From: Cellulomonas marina
GTDB taxonomy: Bacteria; Actinomycetota; Actinomycetes; Actinomycetales; Cellulomonadaceae
Assembly: GCF_900111925.1 (NCBI RefSeq)
Contig: NZ_FOKA01000022.1
Location: 1-55,320, forward strand
Direction of reading: 5' to 3'
DNA: 55,320 bases
Under the pieces are notes generated by a model that searched no databases, was not told where the DNA came from, and was given only the letters and a program-made list of their open reading frames with translations. Shown piece after piece: positions 8,134-16,652 of the stretch. Within the stretch, counting starts at the first letter, position 1. Each line of letters begins with the position of its first letter. A program made the translations under genes and the position numbers.

Positions 8134-10359
8134 TCAGGGACGGACGCGCTCCACCCACGAGGCCGACATCGCCTCGTCCTCCAGGTCGAGCTCCCGCAGC
8201 ATCCGCCGCATGACCTCCTCGTCCAGCTCGCCGCGGTCGCGCCGCCGCACGAGCACGGCGCGCTGGGCGGCGACCAGCCGACGGCGCAGGTCCTGCACGC
8301 GCAGGCTCTGCTCCCGCGTGCTGGGGGAGGCGCCCGACGAGCGGGTCCCCGGGCGGCGCAGCCGCGCGAGGCGGGCGGCGCCGGAGCCGGCGCCGGCGCG
8401 GCGGTCGTCGTCCGGACGGCCGCGGTCGTCGCCGCCATCCCCGTCCCCGTCCCCGTGCCCGTGCCCGTCCCCGTGCTCGTCCCCGTGCTCGTCCCCGCGC
8501 TCGTCCCCGTGCTCGTCCGCCGTCAGGTCGTCGGAGTCCCCGTCGCCGCCGCCATCGGTCGCCGGTCGGCGCGACGAGCGGCCGGGGGCCTCCAGCGGCT
8601 CGGCCTCCTCGGCGAACGGGTCCGGTCCCGACCCGCCCTCGCCGGTCGGTCCGCCCGCCGAGGCGACGGCGGCCTCCGCCGCCTCCGCGGCGGCACGGGC
8701 GTCCGCCGCGGCCGTCGCGTCGAGGTGCCTGGCCGGGGCAGGGTCGTGGTCGTCGGCGAGGGCGTCCTGGTCGCGGGCGTGCTCGTCGCGGGCCTGCTCG
8801 TCGCGGGCCTGCTCGTCGCGGGGGTGCTCGTCGCCGGGGCCTTGCGCCGCGGTGGGCTCCGGGGACGCCGCGCCCGCGGGCACGGGGAGCGCGGCGACGA
8901 CGACGTCCTCGTCCTCGTCGTCGGTGTGCGGGTCGAGGACCTGCGCGGCCGCCGTCGTGCGGCGTTGCCAGGCGGCGGAGATGCGGTCCAGCGCGACGTC
9001 CGCGCGCTCGCGGCCCAGCGCCTGCCGCCACACGGGCCGCTGGTCGGCGAGCACCTGCTCCACGGCCTCCTGCGCGGCGCGGCGGGCGGCCGCCTCCTGG
9101 GCCGCGTCGGCCCGCTCCTCGCGCTCCGACCCCACCCGGAGGCGGCGGATGACCGCCGGGAGCGTGAGCCCCTGCAGCAGGAGGGTCCCGATGGCCACGG
9201 CGTAGGCGGCGAGCTGCAGCGTGGCCCGTTCGGGGAAGTCGGCGTCGTCGATGGTCTGCGGGATCGCCGCGGCGGCGGCGAGGGTCACCACGCCGCGCAT
9301 GCCGGCCCAGCTCACCACCGCCGACTCGCGACGGGTGAGCGCGTCGCCGGGCGGCCGGTGGCTGCCCGGCAGGCGCAGGTCGTCGAACCGCCGGGTGGCG
9401 TACACGTACAGGGGCCGGACGAGGACGACGGTCGCCGCGGTCGCCGCCGACACGAGCACGCCGTGCCCCAGCCCCTGGTCGGAGGCGACGAGGTCGCGCA
9501 CGAGCCACGGCAGCTGCATGCCGATGAGCGCGAACGTGAACGCCTCGAGCAGCAGGTCGACCGTCGACCACAGCGGCCCCTGGTACAGCCGCGTCGCGTA
9601 CCCCGCCCGCGGCGACTGGTGCCCCAGGTAGAGACCGGCGGCGACGACGGCCAGGACGCCGGACCCGCCGACGGCCTCCGCGGACCAGTACGCCGCGAAG
9701 GGCGTGAGCAGCCCGAACGCGGAGGCGACGACGGGGTCGTCGAGCCGCAGCCGCGCCCGGTGCAGCAGCCACCCGAGCGCGAGCCCCACGCCGACGCCGG
9801 CCACCACCGCCAGCGCGAAGGTCCCCGCCGCGTCCCCGAGCGCCCACGCACCGGTGGCGACCCCCGCGAGCGCCACCTTGTACAGCGTGAGGGAGGTCGC
9901 GTCGTTGATGAGGCTCTCGCCGGACAGCAGGGTCATGACGCGCCGCGGCAGCCCCAGCCGGCGACCGACGGCGGCGGCGGCCACCGCGTCCGGCGGCGCG
10001 ACGACCGCGCCCAGCACGAGCGCCGCCGCGAACGGCAGCTGCGGCACCAGCGCCGTGACCACGGCCGCCACCGCGAACGCGGTGACCACGACGAGCCCCA
10101 CGCCCAGGCGCGTGATGGAGCTCAGCGACCGGCGGAAGTCCCGGTAGGAGCTGGCCTGGGCCGCGGAGTACAGCAGCGGCGGCAGCACGAACTCCAGCAG
10201 CAGCTCCGGGTCCACCTCGTACCGCGGCACGCCGGGGACGAAGGACACGAGCAGCGCCACGGCGAGCACCACGAGCGGGGCGGACCAGCCCCGGCGCCGG
10301 CACGCGGCGGCGACGACGACCGCGCCGGCCGCGAGCAGGAAGACCTCGACGTGGTGCAC
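8134..10359 (-). CDS. CPA1-family Na+/H+ antiporter with long Asp/His-rich cytoplasmic tail
   Basis: Monovalent cation/proton antiporter. GTG at 10357-10359 was chosen because a GGAGGT lies just upstream; an in-frame ATG at 10404 is the alternative. About twelve membrane segments cover residues 1-410. They include VLPPLLYSAA, GAVVAPPDAVAAAAV, the ion-site segment LSGESLINDATSL (NhaP/NHE ND motif) and WAGMRGVVTLAAAAAIP. The remaining ~330 residues are cytoplasmic: a helical segment, pentapeptide repeats DEQAR/DEHAR, a Pro/Ala linker, a run of D/E-H-G repeats, then a terminal helical hairpin (LRVQDLRRRLVAAQRAVLV...) typical of actinobacterial homologues. The repeat tail is encoded by tandem 15- and 12-bp DNA repeats. 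It may sense pH or bind divalent metal, but that is inference. Total 741 residues. Confidence 0.92.
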   Translation of the reverse strand: MHHVEVFLLAAGAVVVAAACRRRGWSAPLVVLAVALLVSFVPGVPRYEVDPELLLEFVLPPLLYSAAQASSYRDFRRSLSSITRLGVGLVVVTAFAVAAVVTALVPQLPFAAALVLGAVVAPPDAVAAAAVGRRLGLPRRVMTLLSGESLINDATSLTLYKVALAGVATGAWALGDAAGTFALAVVAGVGVGLALGWLLHRARLRLDDPVVASAFGLLTPFAAYWSAEAVGGSGVLAVVAAGLYLGHQSPRAGYATRLYQGPLWSTVDLLLEAFTFALIGMQLPWLVRDLVASDQGLGHGVLVSAATAATVVLVRPLYVYATRRFDDLRLPGSHRPPGDALTRRESAVVSWAGMRGVVTLAAAAAIPQTIDDADFPERATLQLAAYAVAIGTLLLQGLTLPAVIRRLRVGSEREERADAAQEAAARRAAQEAVEQVLADQRPVWRQALGRERADVALDRISAAWQRRTTAAAQVLDPHTDDEDEDVVVAALPVPAGAASPEPTAAQGPGDEHPRDEQARDEQARDEHARDQDALADDHDPAPARHLDATAAADARAAAEAAEAAVASAGGPTGEGGSGPDPFAEEAEPLEAPGRSSRRPATDGGGDGDSDDLTADEHGDERGDEHGDEHGDGHGHGDGDGDGGDDRGRPDDDRRAGAGSGAARLARLRRPGTRSSGASPSTREQSLRVQDLRRRLVAAQRAVLVRRRDRGELDEEVMRRMLRELDLEDEAMSASWVERVRP
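8443..8514 (-). repeat. 6/12-bp tandem repeats encoding an Asp/His/Gly tail
   Basis: Hexamers of CCCGTC type pass into four copies of GTCCCCGTGCTC (8467-8514). On the coding strand this gives alternating Asp-Glu-His-Gly and Asp-Gly-His-Gly units in the antiporter tail. Confidence 0.85.
8770..8829 (-). repeat. 15-bp x4 tandem repeat encoding DEQAR pentapeptides
   Basis: Units of GTCGCGGGCCTGCTC start at 8770, 8785, 8800 and 8815. They encode DE(H/Q)AR repeats in the antiporter tail. A fifth, diverged unit follows at 8830. Confidence 0.85.
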
Positions 10360-10423
10360 ACGACCTCCGGTCGGCACGGGTGCCGACGCGGGTGCGGCCG
10401 GCACGGGGGCGGGGGCGGGCGGA

Positions 10424-11176
10424 CTACTCCCCGCGGGACAGGGCGAACGCGACGACGAAGCCCAGGCTCGCGACGAGACCGGTGAAGGTGCGGGTCCGCT
10501 CGAAGGCCTCGGGGATCATCGTGTCGGCGACCATCGTGAGGATGGCGCCGGCCGCGACGGCGGTGATGACCGCCACCGTGGTGGGGGAGGCCGTGCCGAG
10601 GACGGCGTACCCCAGGGCGGCGGCGATGCCGACGACCACGGCGATCGTCGTCCACACGCCGAAGACGTACCGCGCGGACCGGCCCGCCGCCTTCATCCCC
10701 GCCGCGCTCGACAGGCCCTCCGGGACGTTGGAGATGACGACCGCCGCGACCATGGCGGTGCTGACGCCCCCGCCGCCGAGCAGGCTCAGCCCGAGCACCA
10801 CCGACTCGGGGATGCCGTCGAGCAGCGAGCCCACGGCGATCGCCAGGCCCGACCCCGCCTGCTGCCCCTCCGACGGCTGCGGGTGCGACGAGCGCTTGCG
10901 GTGCCGGGCGCCCCAGCGGTCGAGCGCGAGGTTCGCCCCGACGTAGGCCACGGCGCCCGCCAGCAGCCCGACCGCCGCCGCGGCGATCCCGCCCGTGTCC
11001 GCGGCATCGGCCGCGAGGTCGAAGGCGAGCGCGGAGATGAGGACGCCGGACCCGAAGGCCATCACCCCGGCGGTGACCGCGGCGGGCACCTTGACGAACC
11101 AGGCCACGAGCGCCCCGAGCACCAGGGCGAGCCCGCCCACGAGGCCCCAGCCCCCGGCGACCAGCCATCCCGTCAT
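10424..11176 (-). CDS. ZIP-family divalent metal transporter
   Basis: A 250-residue polytopic membrane protein with about eight hydrophobic segments and a short His/Ser-containing cytoplasmic loop (GARHRKRSSHPQPSEGQ) between TM3 and TM4, the usual place for the ZIP metal loop. TM4 carries SLLDGIPESVVLG and TM5 VISNVPEGLSSAAG, which keep the PE core of the ZIP metal-binding helices. The His residues usual at both sites are replaced by Asp and Asn, so the metal or direction of transport may differ from classical zinc importers. ATG at 11176 has GGGAGG six bases upstream. It ends 64 bases before the antiporter start, so the two may be co-transcribed. Confidence 0.85.
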   Translation of the reverse strand: MTGWLVAGGWGLVGGLALVLGALVAWFVKVPAAVTAGVMAFGSGVLISALAFDLAADAADTGGIAAAAVGLLAGAVAYVGANLALDRWGARHRKRSSHPQPSEGQQAGSGLAIAVGSLLDGIPESVVLGLSLLGGGGVSTAMVAAVVISNVPEGLSSAAGMKAAGRSARYVFGVWTTIAVVVGIAAALGYAVLGTASPTTVAVITAVAAGAILTMVADTMIPEAFERTRTFTGLVASLGFVVAFALSRGE

Positions 11177-11355
11177 GTGCGACCTCCCGGCGCCCGCCCG
11201 CGACCGGGCACCGGGCCGGTGCTCGACCACGGGCCGCCCGTCGGACCGACGCACAGCCTCACCCCGGTGGGGAGGACCCGCCACCGCTGCCCGGCCCTGC
11301 CCGTCATGGGGAGGCCTCCTGTGGCACCCTCGTCGGGCACGGGAGGGGACGGCCG

Positions 11356-12843
11356 ATGGCGGCGGGACGCCGGTACCACGAGGCGGTGTGGGACGACGAG
11401 GAGGAGCTCGCCGCCCCGCCCGTCGACGCGGCCGGGCCGGCGCGGCGACCGGCACCGCGGCCGTCACGGCGGCTGCTCGTCGGTGCGGCGGTCGTGGTCG
11501 CGCTCGCGGGCGGCGGCGCGCTCGTCGTCGACCGCGTGCGGGAGGCGCGGGTGGACGAGCGCCTGGCGCGGACGGACGGGCTCAGCGCCGACCTCGGCCG
11601 GCCGCTCGTCGCCGCGTGGTCGGTGCCGGGCGAGGACCCGCGGTTCCTCGACGACCTCGTGATCGTCCAGCGCGAGCGCACCACCGTGGCCGTGAGGCTC
11701 GACGACGGCACCGTCCGCTACGAGGCGGAGGGCCGGTGCGCACCGACCACCCCGACGGGGGCGGTGCCGCCCGACGAGGCCCTCGTCGTCTGCGAGCGCT
11801 ACGAGGGCGACGGCGAGGGGCCCGGCTTCGCGCGGGTCGTCGTGCTGGCCGCCGCGACGGGTGAGCGGCTGCAGGCCTTCACCGTGCCCGCGGCGGGCGG
11901 TGGGTCGAGCGTCGTCGCCCGGCACCTCGTCCGGCACCAGGTCGACCTCGGCGGACGGTTCGAGGTGACGGCGCTGTCCCTCCGCACCGGCGAGGAGGCG
12001 TGGACCCACGAGGGCCGCGAGGGCGGCGGCTTCCCCGGCGTGTTCGCCTGGTCCTCGCGGCTCGACGAGGTGGTCCTCGACGTGTCGGGCGAGCGGGTGC
12101 GGTTCGACGCCGCGACCGGCGAGGTCCGCGCCGGGGAGACCCTCGTCGGCTGGGAGCCGGGCGGCACGGCCCAGCGCGGCGCCGGCTGGGAGGCGCGGCA
12201 GGTGCTCGACGGCAGCGGCAGGCCGGCGGTGCGCGTGGGGGCGGAGGACGGCGACGGGACCGGCGGCGAGGACGACGTGCGCGGCGACGGCCCGCTCCTG
12301 CCGGGCGTGCTCGCCGTGACGGCCGTCGACGACGGGACGGCGCCGGGGCTCGTCGTCCTCCTGGAGGACGTCGACGGCGGGCAGGACCTCGTCGCCCACG
12401 ACCCGGGGTCCGGCGACGAGGTGTGGCGGACGGGCGTGCCGCGCGGCGCGCTGCGGGCGGACCTGCTCGAGGGGCTGCTGGTCGTCGCGACCTCGGAGGG
12501 CGTGCGGGCCCTCGACGCGGCGACGGGCGAGGAGCGGTGGCGGACGGCGGCCGGGGCGGCGGTCGGCCGCGGGCAGCTGACCGACGGCCGACGGGTGCTC
12601 GCGCCGGAGACGGCGGACGGCGTGCCCGCCCTCGTCGCGCGCGCGCTCGGGGACGGGCGGCTGCTGTGGCGCACGCCCGTCACCGATGTCCTGCCCGCGT
12701 CGGCGGGTGACGGGCAGGACGGCAGGGACCGCGGCGGGGACGGCGGCACGGACGACCTCGAGCTGCGGCGCGGCCCCGACGGCGCGGTCGTGGCCGCCGA
12801 CGGCCGCACGGTCGCGCGGCTGGTGCCGCCGGGCGACGGGTAG
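11356..12843 (+). CDS. membrane-anchored PQQ-like beta-propeller protein
   Basis: A 495-residue protein: acidic N-terminus, one membrane helix at about residues 40-60 (LLVGAAVVVALAGGGALVV), then an extracytoplasmic domain with repeated blades of the form V-x-ALDAATGEERWRT, LSLRTGEEAWTH and AHDPGSGDEVWRTG. These are the tryptophan-docking motifs of PQQ-like propellers. No quinoprotein active-site residues are evident, so a scaffold or interaction role is more likely than dehydrogenase activity. A Gly/Asp-rich loop near residue 450 is probably disordered. GGGAGGGG precedes the ATG. It diverges from the ZIP gene across 179 bases in which I see no further feature. Confidence 0.8.
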   Translation: MAAGRRYHEAVWDDEEELAAPPVDAAGPARRPAPRPSRRLLVGAAVVVALAGGGALVVDRVREARVDERLARTDGLSADLGRPLVAAWSVPGEDPRFLDDLVIVQRERTTVAVRLDDGTVRYEAEGRCAPTTPTGAVPPDEALVVCERYEGDGEGPGFARVVVLAAATGERLQAFTVPAAGGGSSVVARHLVRHQVDLGGRFEVTALSLRTGEEAWTHEGREGGGFPGVFAWSSRLDEVVLDVSGERVRFDAATGEVRAGETLVGWEPGGTAQRGAGWEARQVLDGSGRPAVRVGAEDGDGTGGEDDVRGDGPLLPGVLAVTAVDDGTAPGLVVLLEDVDGGQDLVAHDPGSGDEVWRTGVPRGALRADLLEGLLVVATSEGVRALDAATGEERWRTAAGAAVGRGQLTDGRRVLAPETADGVPALVARALGDGRLLWRTPVTDVLPASAGDGQDGRDRGGDGGTDDLELRRGPDGAVVAADGRTVARLVPPGDG

Positions 12844-12860
12844 GCCCCGCCCCCGGACCG

Positions 12861-13262
12861 TCAGGCGATCGTGGTGAGCAGCTGCCGGCACAGCTCCTCG
12901 CACGTGCGGCACTCCTCTGCGCAGATCCGGCAGTGCTCGTGCATGCCCGCGTGCTCCTCGCAGTGCGCGCCGCACGACCGGCAGGCCGTCACGCACGCCT
13001 GGAGCTGCGCCCGGGTGATCGCGGCGTCGTACGCCGTGTGCCGGGACAGCACCCGCACGGTGGTGGCGCAGATGTCGGCGCAGTCGAGGTCCGCGCGGAT
13101 GCACGCGCGCAGGTCCGCCACGGCGTCCTCGGACAGGCAGGCGTCGGCGCAGGCCGTGCAGGCCTGCGCGCACGCCGCCGCGGCCTCGACCACCTGCGCC
13201 AGGAGGTCGTGGTCGAGGTCGACCTGGGCGGGGGTGGTGCGGATCATCTCGGCGACCTTCAC
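12861..13262 (-). CDS. four-helix-bundle copper storage protein (DUF326/Csp-like)
   Basis: A 133-residue protein containing 16 cysteines, nearly all in C-x2-C or C-x3-C spacing along predicted helices (CAQACTACADAC, CIRADLDCADIC, CVTACRSCGAHC, CRICAEECRTCEELC). This is the signature of cytosolic Csp3-type proteins that store Cu(I) inside a four-helix bundle. HEH and SRH histidines could be entry or exit ligands. GTG at 13260-13262 has AGGAGGT five bases upstream; longer upstream frames lack any family similarity. On the minus strand a TAGCGT -10 at 13342-13337 lies in the 247-base gap upstream of the start. No copper regulator or exporter is adjacent. Confidence 0.88.
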   Translation of the reverse strand: MKVAEMIRTTPAQVDLDHDLLAQVVEAAAACAQACTACADACLSEDAVADLRACIRADLDCADICATTVRVLSRHTAYDAAITRAQLQACVTACRSCGAHCEEHAGMHEHCRICAEECRTCEELCRQLLTTIA

Positions 13263-13509
13263 GGCGGACCTCCTGCTCGACGGGGCGTCCCGGTGGGCGG
13301 CCGGGGCACCTCGTCGCGACCCGGCCGGTGGCACCGACGCTAGGGGCGGTGCCGGGGTCCCGCACCCGAGCCCGTCCCGCCCCCGAGGTGCCGACGCCTG
13401 CCCCGGGTCGTCCCGCCGGACCCTGCGGTGGCCGCGGTGCCCGTCGACGGGCAGCCTGGTCCCCGGGCGCAGGGCGCCGCCGGGGACGACCGACGGGACG
13501 GGGAGGCGC

Positions 13510-15405
13510 GTGACGCGCATCGAGGACTACGCCCTCATCGGCGACACGGAGACGGCGGCGCTCGTCGGGCGGGACGGCTCGGTCGACTGGCTGTGCCTGC
13601 CGCGGTTCGACTCCCCGGCGTGCTTCGCCGCCCTGCTCGACGACGAGCGCGCCGGCCACTGGCGGATCGCGCCGGTGGGCGCCGGTCACGCCACGCGGCG
13701 GCGCTACCGCGGCGACACCCTCGTCCTCGAGCAGGAGTGGGACACGCCCGACGGCACCGTCCGCGTCGTCGACCTCATGCCGCCGCGCGACGGCCTGCCG
13801 GACGTGGTGCGCCTCGTCGAGGGCGTGTCCGGGCGCGTCCGCGTGCGCAGCGCCCTGCGCCTGCGCCACGACTACGGGAGCGTGGTCCCGTGGGTGCGCC
13901 GCACCCCGACCGGCGTGCGCGCGGTGGCCGGCCCGGACGCGGTCCACCTCGACACCCCCGTCCCGCTGCACGGCGAGGACCTCGCGACGATCGGCGAGGT
14001 GGAGGTCGGGCCGGGCGACCGCGTGCCCTTCGTGCTCACGCACGCACCCTCGTGGCATCCCCACCCCCGGCACGTCGACGCGTTCCGCGCCCTCGACGAG
14101 ACGGTCCGCTTCTGGGAGGGCTGGCTCGAGGACTTCACGTTCACGGTCGACCCGACGAGCCCCGCCGGGCGCGTGCCGGGCCGGTCGGAGCGGTGGACGG
14201 CCGCCGTGCGCCGGTCCCTCGTGCTGCTCAAGGCGCTCACGTACGGCCCGACGGGCGGGATCGTCGCGGCCGCGACGACGTCGCTGCCCGAGTGGATCGG
14301 GGGCGTGCGCAACTGGGACTACCGGTACTGCTGGCTGCGCGACGCCACGTTCACGCTCCAGGCGCTGCTCGGCACGGGCTTCGTCGAGGAGGCCGCCGCC
14401 TGGCGCGAGTGGCTGCTGCGGGCCGTCGCGGGGGACCCGGCCCGGCTGCAGATCATGTACGGGCTCGACGGCACGCGGCGGCTGCAGGAGTACGAGCTGC
14501 CGTGGTTGCGCGGCTACGAGGGGTCGTCGCCGGTCCGGGTGGGCAACGCCGCCGCGGACCAGTTCCAGCTCGACACCTGGGGCGAGGTGCTCGACGGCCT
14601 GCACCTGGGCCGCAGCGCCGGCCTCGAGACCGACGACACGGCCTGGGACCTGCAGAAGGCGCTGCTGGACCACCTGGAGGGGCACTGGCGGGACCCGGAC
14701 AACAGCCTGTGGGAGGTGCGCGGGGAGCGCCGGCACTTCGTGCACTCGAAGGTGCTCGCGTGGACCGGCCTGGACCGGGCCGTGCAGGCCGTCGAGCAGT
14801 TCGGCCTCGACGGCCCGGTGGACCGCTGGCGGCGCACCCGGGACGAGATCCACGCGGAGGTGTGCGCGCGGGGGTTCGACGCGGACCGGGGCACCTTCAC
14901 GCAGTCCTACGGCTCCCGCGGCCTGGACTCGGCGACCCTGCTGATCCCGCAGGTGGGGTTCCTGCCCTGGGACGACGAGCGCGTGGTCGGAACGGTCGAC
15001 GCCGTGCAGCGCGAGCTGCTGCGCGACGGCTTCCTCCTGCGGTACGACACCGGCGCCGAGGGCGTCGACGGCCTGCCCGGCGACGAGGGCGCTTTCCTCG
15101 CCTGCACCTTCTGGCTGGCCGACGCCCTGCACGGCATCAGCCGGACCGACGAGGCCGTCGACGCCTTCGAGCGACTTCTCGGGCTGTGCAACGACGTGGG
15201 GATGCTTAGCGAGGAGTGGGACCCGCGCGCCGGCCGGCAGCTCGGCAACACGCCGCAGGCGTTCAGCCACGTCGGCCTCGTCAACACCGCCCGCCACCTG
15301 TCCGGCAGCCACCCGGCCGACCTGGACCCGCACCTCACCGCCGCGCACCGCGCCCGGCGCCGCGGCCTACCCGGCGGCGGCAGCGCGGAGCGAGGGCCCG
15401 TCTGA
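13510..15405 (+). CDS. glycoside hydrolase family 15 protein (trehalase/glucoamylase-like)
   Basis: A 631-residue inverting alpha-glycosidase of the mycobacterial-trehalase/glucoamylase-like clade. It begins with the family N-terminal segment IEDYALIGDTETAALVGRDGSVDWLCLPRFDSPACFAALL. The (alpha/alpha)6 barrel follows, with GGVRNWDYRYCWLRDATFTLQAL (substrate arginine and catalytic-side acids), the GYEGSSPVRVGNAA segment, and LSEEWDPRAGRQLGNTPQAFSHVGLVN containing the second catalytic glutamate. No signal peptide, so cytoplasmic, probably acting on trehalose or short maltodextrins. GTG at 13510 was chosen for GGGAGG four bases upstream and the immediate family start. The glucose dehydrogenase gene follows 85 bases later, which suggests sequential handling of released glucose. 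Confidence 0.93.
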   Translation: MTRIEDYALIGDTETAALVGRDGSVDWLCLPRFDSPACFAALLDDERAGHWRIAPVGAGHATRRRYRGDTLVLEQEWDTPDGTVRVVDLMPPRDGLPDVVRLVEGVSGRVRVRSALRLRHDYGSVVPWVRRTPTGVRAVAGPDAVHLDTPVPLHGEDLATIGEVEVGPGDRVPFVLTHAPSWHPHPRHVDAFRALDETVRFWEGWLEDFTFTVDPTSPAGRVPGRSERWTAAVRRSLVLLKALTYGPTGGIVAAATTSLPEWIGGVRNWDYRYCWLRDATFTLQALLGTGFVEEAAAWREWLLRAVAGDPARLQIMYGLDGTRRLQEYELPWLRGYEGSSPVRVGNAAADQFQLDTWGEVLDGLHLGRSAGLETDDTAWDLQKALLDHLEGHWRDPDNSLWEVRGERRHFVHSKVLAWTGLDRAVQAVEQFGLDGPVDRWRRTRDEIHAEVCARGFDADRGTFTQSYGSRGLDSATLLIPQVGFLPWDDERVVGTVDAVQRELLRDGFLLRYDTGAEGVDGLPGDEGAFLACTFWLADALHGISRTDEAVDAFERLLGLCNDVGMLSEEWDPRAGRQLGNTPQAFSHVGLVNTARHLSGSHPADLDPHLTAAHRARRRGLPGGGSAERGPV

Positions 15406-15490
15406 GCAGCACCCCCCGTCCGGCGTCCAGACCTGGGCGTCCCCGTCCGTCGCCGTCCGGCGCGGGCGGCCCGCACCCCAGGAGATCCCG

Positions 15491-16543
15491 ATGCGCGCCC
15501 TCACCGTCGCCCCCGGCCAGGCCGGGTCCCTGCAGCTCACCGACCTGCCCGAGCCGGAGCCGGGTCCCGACGAGGTCCTCGTCGAGGGCCTCGCGCTCGG
15601 GGTCTGCGGCACGGACCGGGAGATCGCCGACGGCCTGTACGGCTGGGCGCCGCTGGGCCGCGACCGCCTCGTGCTCGGTCACGAGTCGCTCGGCCGGGTC
15701 CTGCGGGCGCCGGACGGCGGCGACCTGGCGCCCGGCGACCTCGTCGTCGGCATCGTGCGGCGGCCGGACCCCGTGCCGTGCGGCGCGTGCGCCCACGGGG
15801 AGTTCGACATGTGCCGCAACGGGGGCTACGTCGAGCGGGGCATCAAGCAGGTGGACGGCTACGGCAGCGAGCGGTGGGTCGTCGAGGCGGACTACGCCGT
15901 CCGGCTGGACCACGGCCTGGCCGAGGTGGGCGTGCTCATGGAGCCGACCACGGTCGTCGCCAAGGCGTGGGACCAGCTACGTCGGGTGGGGGAGCGCGCC
16001 TGGTTCGAGCCCCGGACCGCGGTCGTCACCGGCGCCGGGCCGATCGGCCTGCTCGCCGCGATGATCGGCGTGCAGCAGGGCCTGGAGGTGCACGTGCTGG
16101 ACCGGGTCACCGACGGGGTCAAGCCCGAGCTCGTGCGCGACCTCGGGGCGACGTACCACCACGAGGGGCTGGAGGCGCTCGTGGAGCACGTGACGCCGGA
16201 CGTCGTCATCGAGGCGACCGGCGTCGGGTCCCTGGTCCTCGGCGCGATCGGCGCGACCGCCTCGTACGGCATCACCTGCCTGACGGGCGTCTCGCCGGCC
16301 GGGCGCCGGCTGCAGGTGGACGCGGGCGCGCTCAACCGGGAGCTCGTGCTCGAGAACGACGCCGTCATCGGGTCGGTGAACGCCAACCACGGGCACTACC
16401 GGCTGGCCGCCCAGGCCCTCGCGCAGGCCGACGAGGAGTGGCTGCGGCGGCTCGTCACGCGGACCGTGCCCCTCGACCGGTACGCCGAGGCGTTCGAGGC
16501 GCAGGACGACGACGTCAAGGTCGTCGTCGACCTGACTTCCTGA
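15491..16543 (+). CDS. glucose 1-dehydrogenase, zinc-dependent MDR family
   Basis: A 350-residue medium-chain dehydrogenase resembling archaeal and actinobacterial glucose dehydrogenases. It has the catalytic zinc cysteine in LGVCGTDREI and the glutamate segment VLGHESLGRV. A reduced structural-zinc region is present (RRPDPVPCGACAHGEFDMCRNG, with three of the usual cysteines). The Rossmann motif is VVTGAGPIGLLAA, followed by the conserved ANHGHY segment near the C-terminus. It oxidises glucose with NAD(P)+, a plausible next step after the GH15 hydrolase upstream. Its TGA lies only two bases from the 3' end of the convergent tRNA gene. Confidence 0.88.
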   Translation: MRALTVAPGQAGSLQLTDLPEPEPGPDEVLVEGLALGVCGTDREIADGLYGWAPLGRDRLVLGHESLGRVLRAPDGGDLAPGDLVVGIVRRPDPVPCGACAHGEFDMCRNGGYVERGIKQVDGYGSERWVVEADYAVRLDHGLAEVGVLMEPTTVVAKAWDQLRRVGERAWFEPRTAVVTGAGPIGLLAAMIGVQQGLEVHVLDRVTDGVKPELVRDLGATYHHEGLEALVEHVTPDVVIEATGVGSLVLGAIGATASYGITCLTGVSPAGRRLQVDAGALNRELVLENDAVIGSVNANHGHYRLAAQALAQADEEWLRRLVTRTVPLDRYAEAFEAQDDDVKVVVDLTS

Positions 16544-16545
16544 GG

Positions 16546-16618
16546 TGCCCGCGAAAGGACTCGAACCTTCGACCTTCTGCTCCGGAGGCAGACGCTCTAT
16601 CCACTGAGCTACGCGGGC
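16546..16618 (-). tRNA. tRNA-Arg (CCG)
   Basis: On the minus strand a complete 73-base cloverleaf runs from GCCCGCG to CGCGGGC plus an A discriminator. The acceptor stem has seven pairs, the D arm is GCTC/GAGC, the anticodon stem TCTGC/GCAGA encloses CTCCGGA, and the T arm loop is TTCGAGT. Anticodon CCG reads CGG arginine codons. CCA is not encoded. Confidence 0.97.
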
Positions 16619-16652
16619 GGGCGCCGGCGGACCGGCACGGGCAGGGAGCCTA

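Noticed and set aside
4313..10303. A 1996-codon open frame on the minus strand, and a similarly long plus-strand frame (4933-10485) across the same region
   Set aside because: Stop codons are rare at this GC content. The frames cross several real genes out of phase and have Arg/Gly/Pro-biased nonsense composition. Only the last 180 codons of the minus frame (the lipoprotein) are real.
13263..13509. CsoR copper operator upstream of the Csp-like gene
   Set aside because: No GTAT-type palindrome with C/G-rich flanks was found; only a -10-like TAGCGT is visible.
11464..15348. A 1294-codon minus-strand frame opposite the beta-propeller and GH15 genes
   Set aside because: Antisense shadow of well-supported genes with no recognisable motif.
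16546..16618. tRNA as an integration (att) site with an adjacent genomic island
   Set aside because: No integrase, no duplicated tRNA 3' end and no change in composition or gene type on either side.
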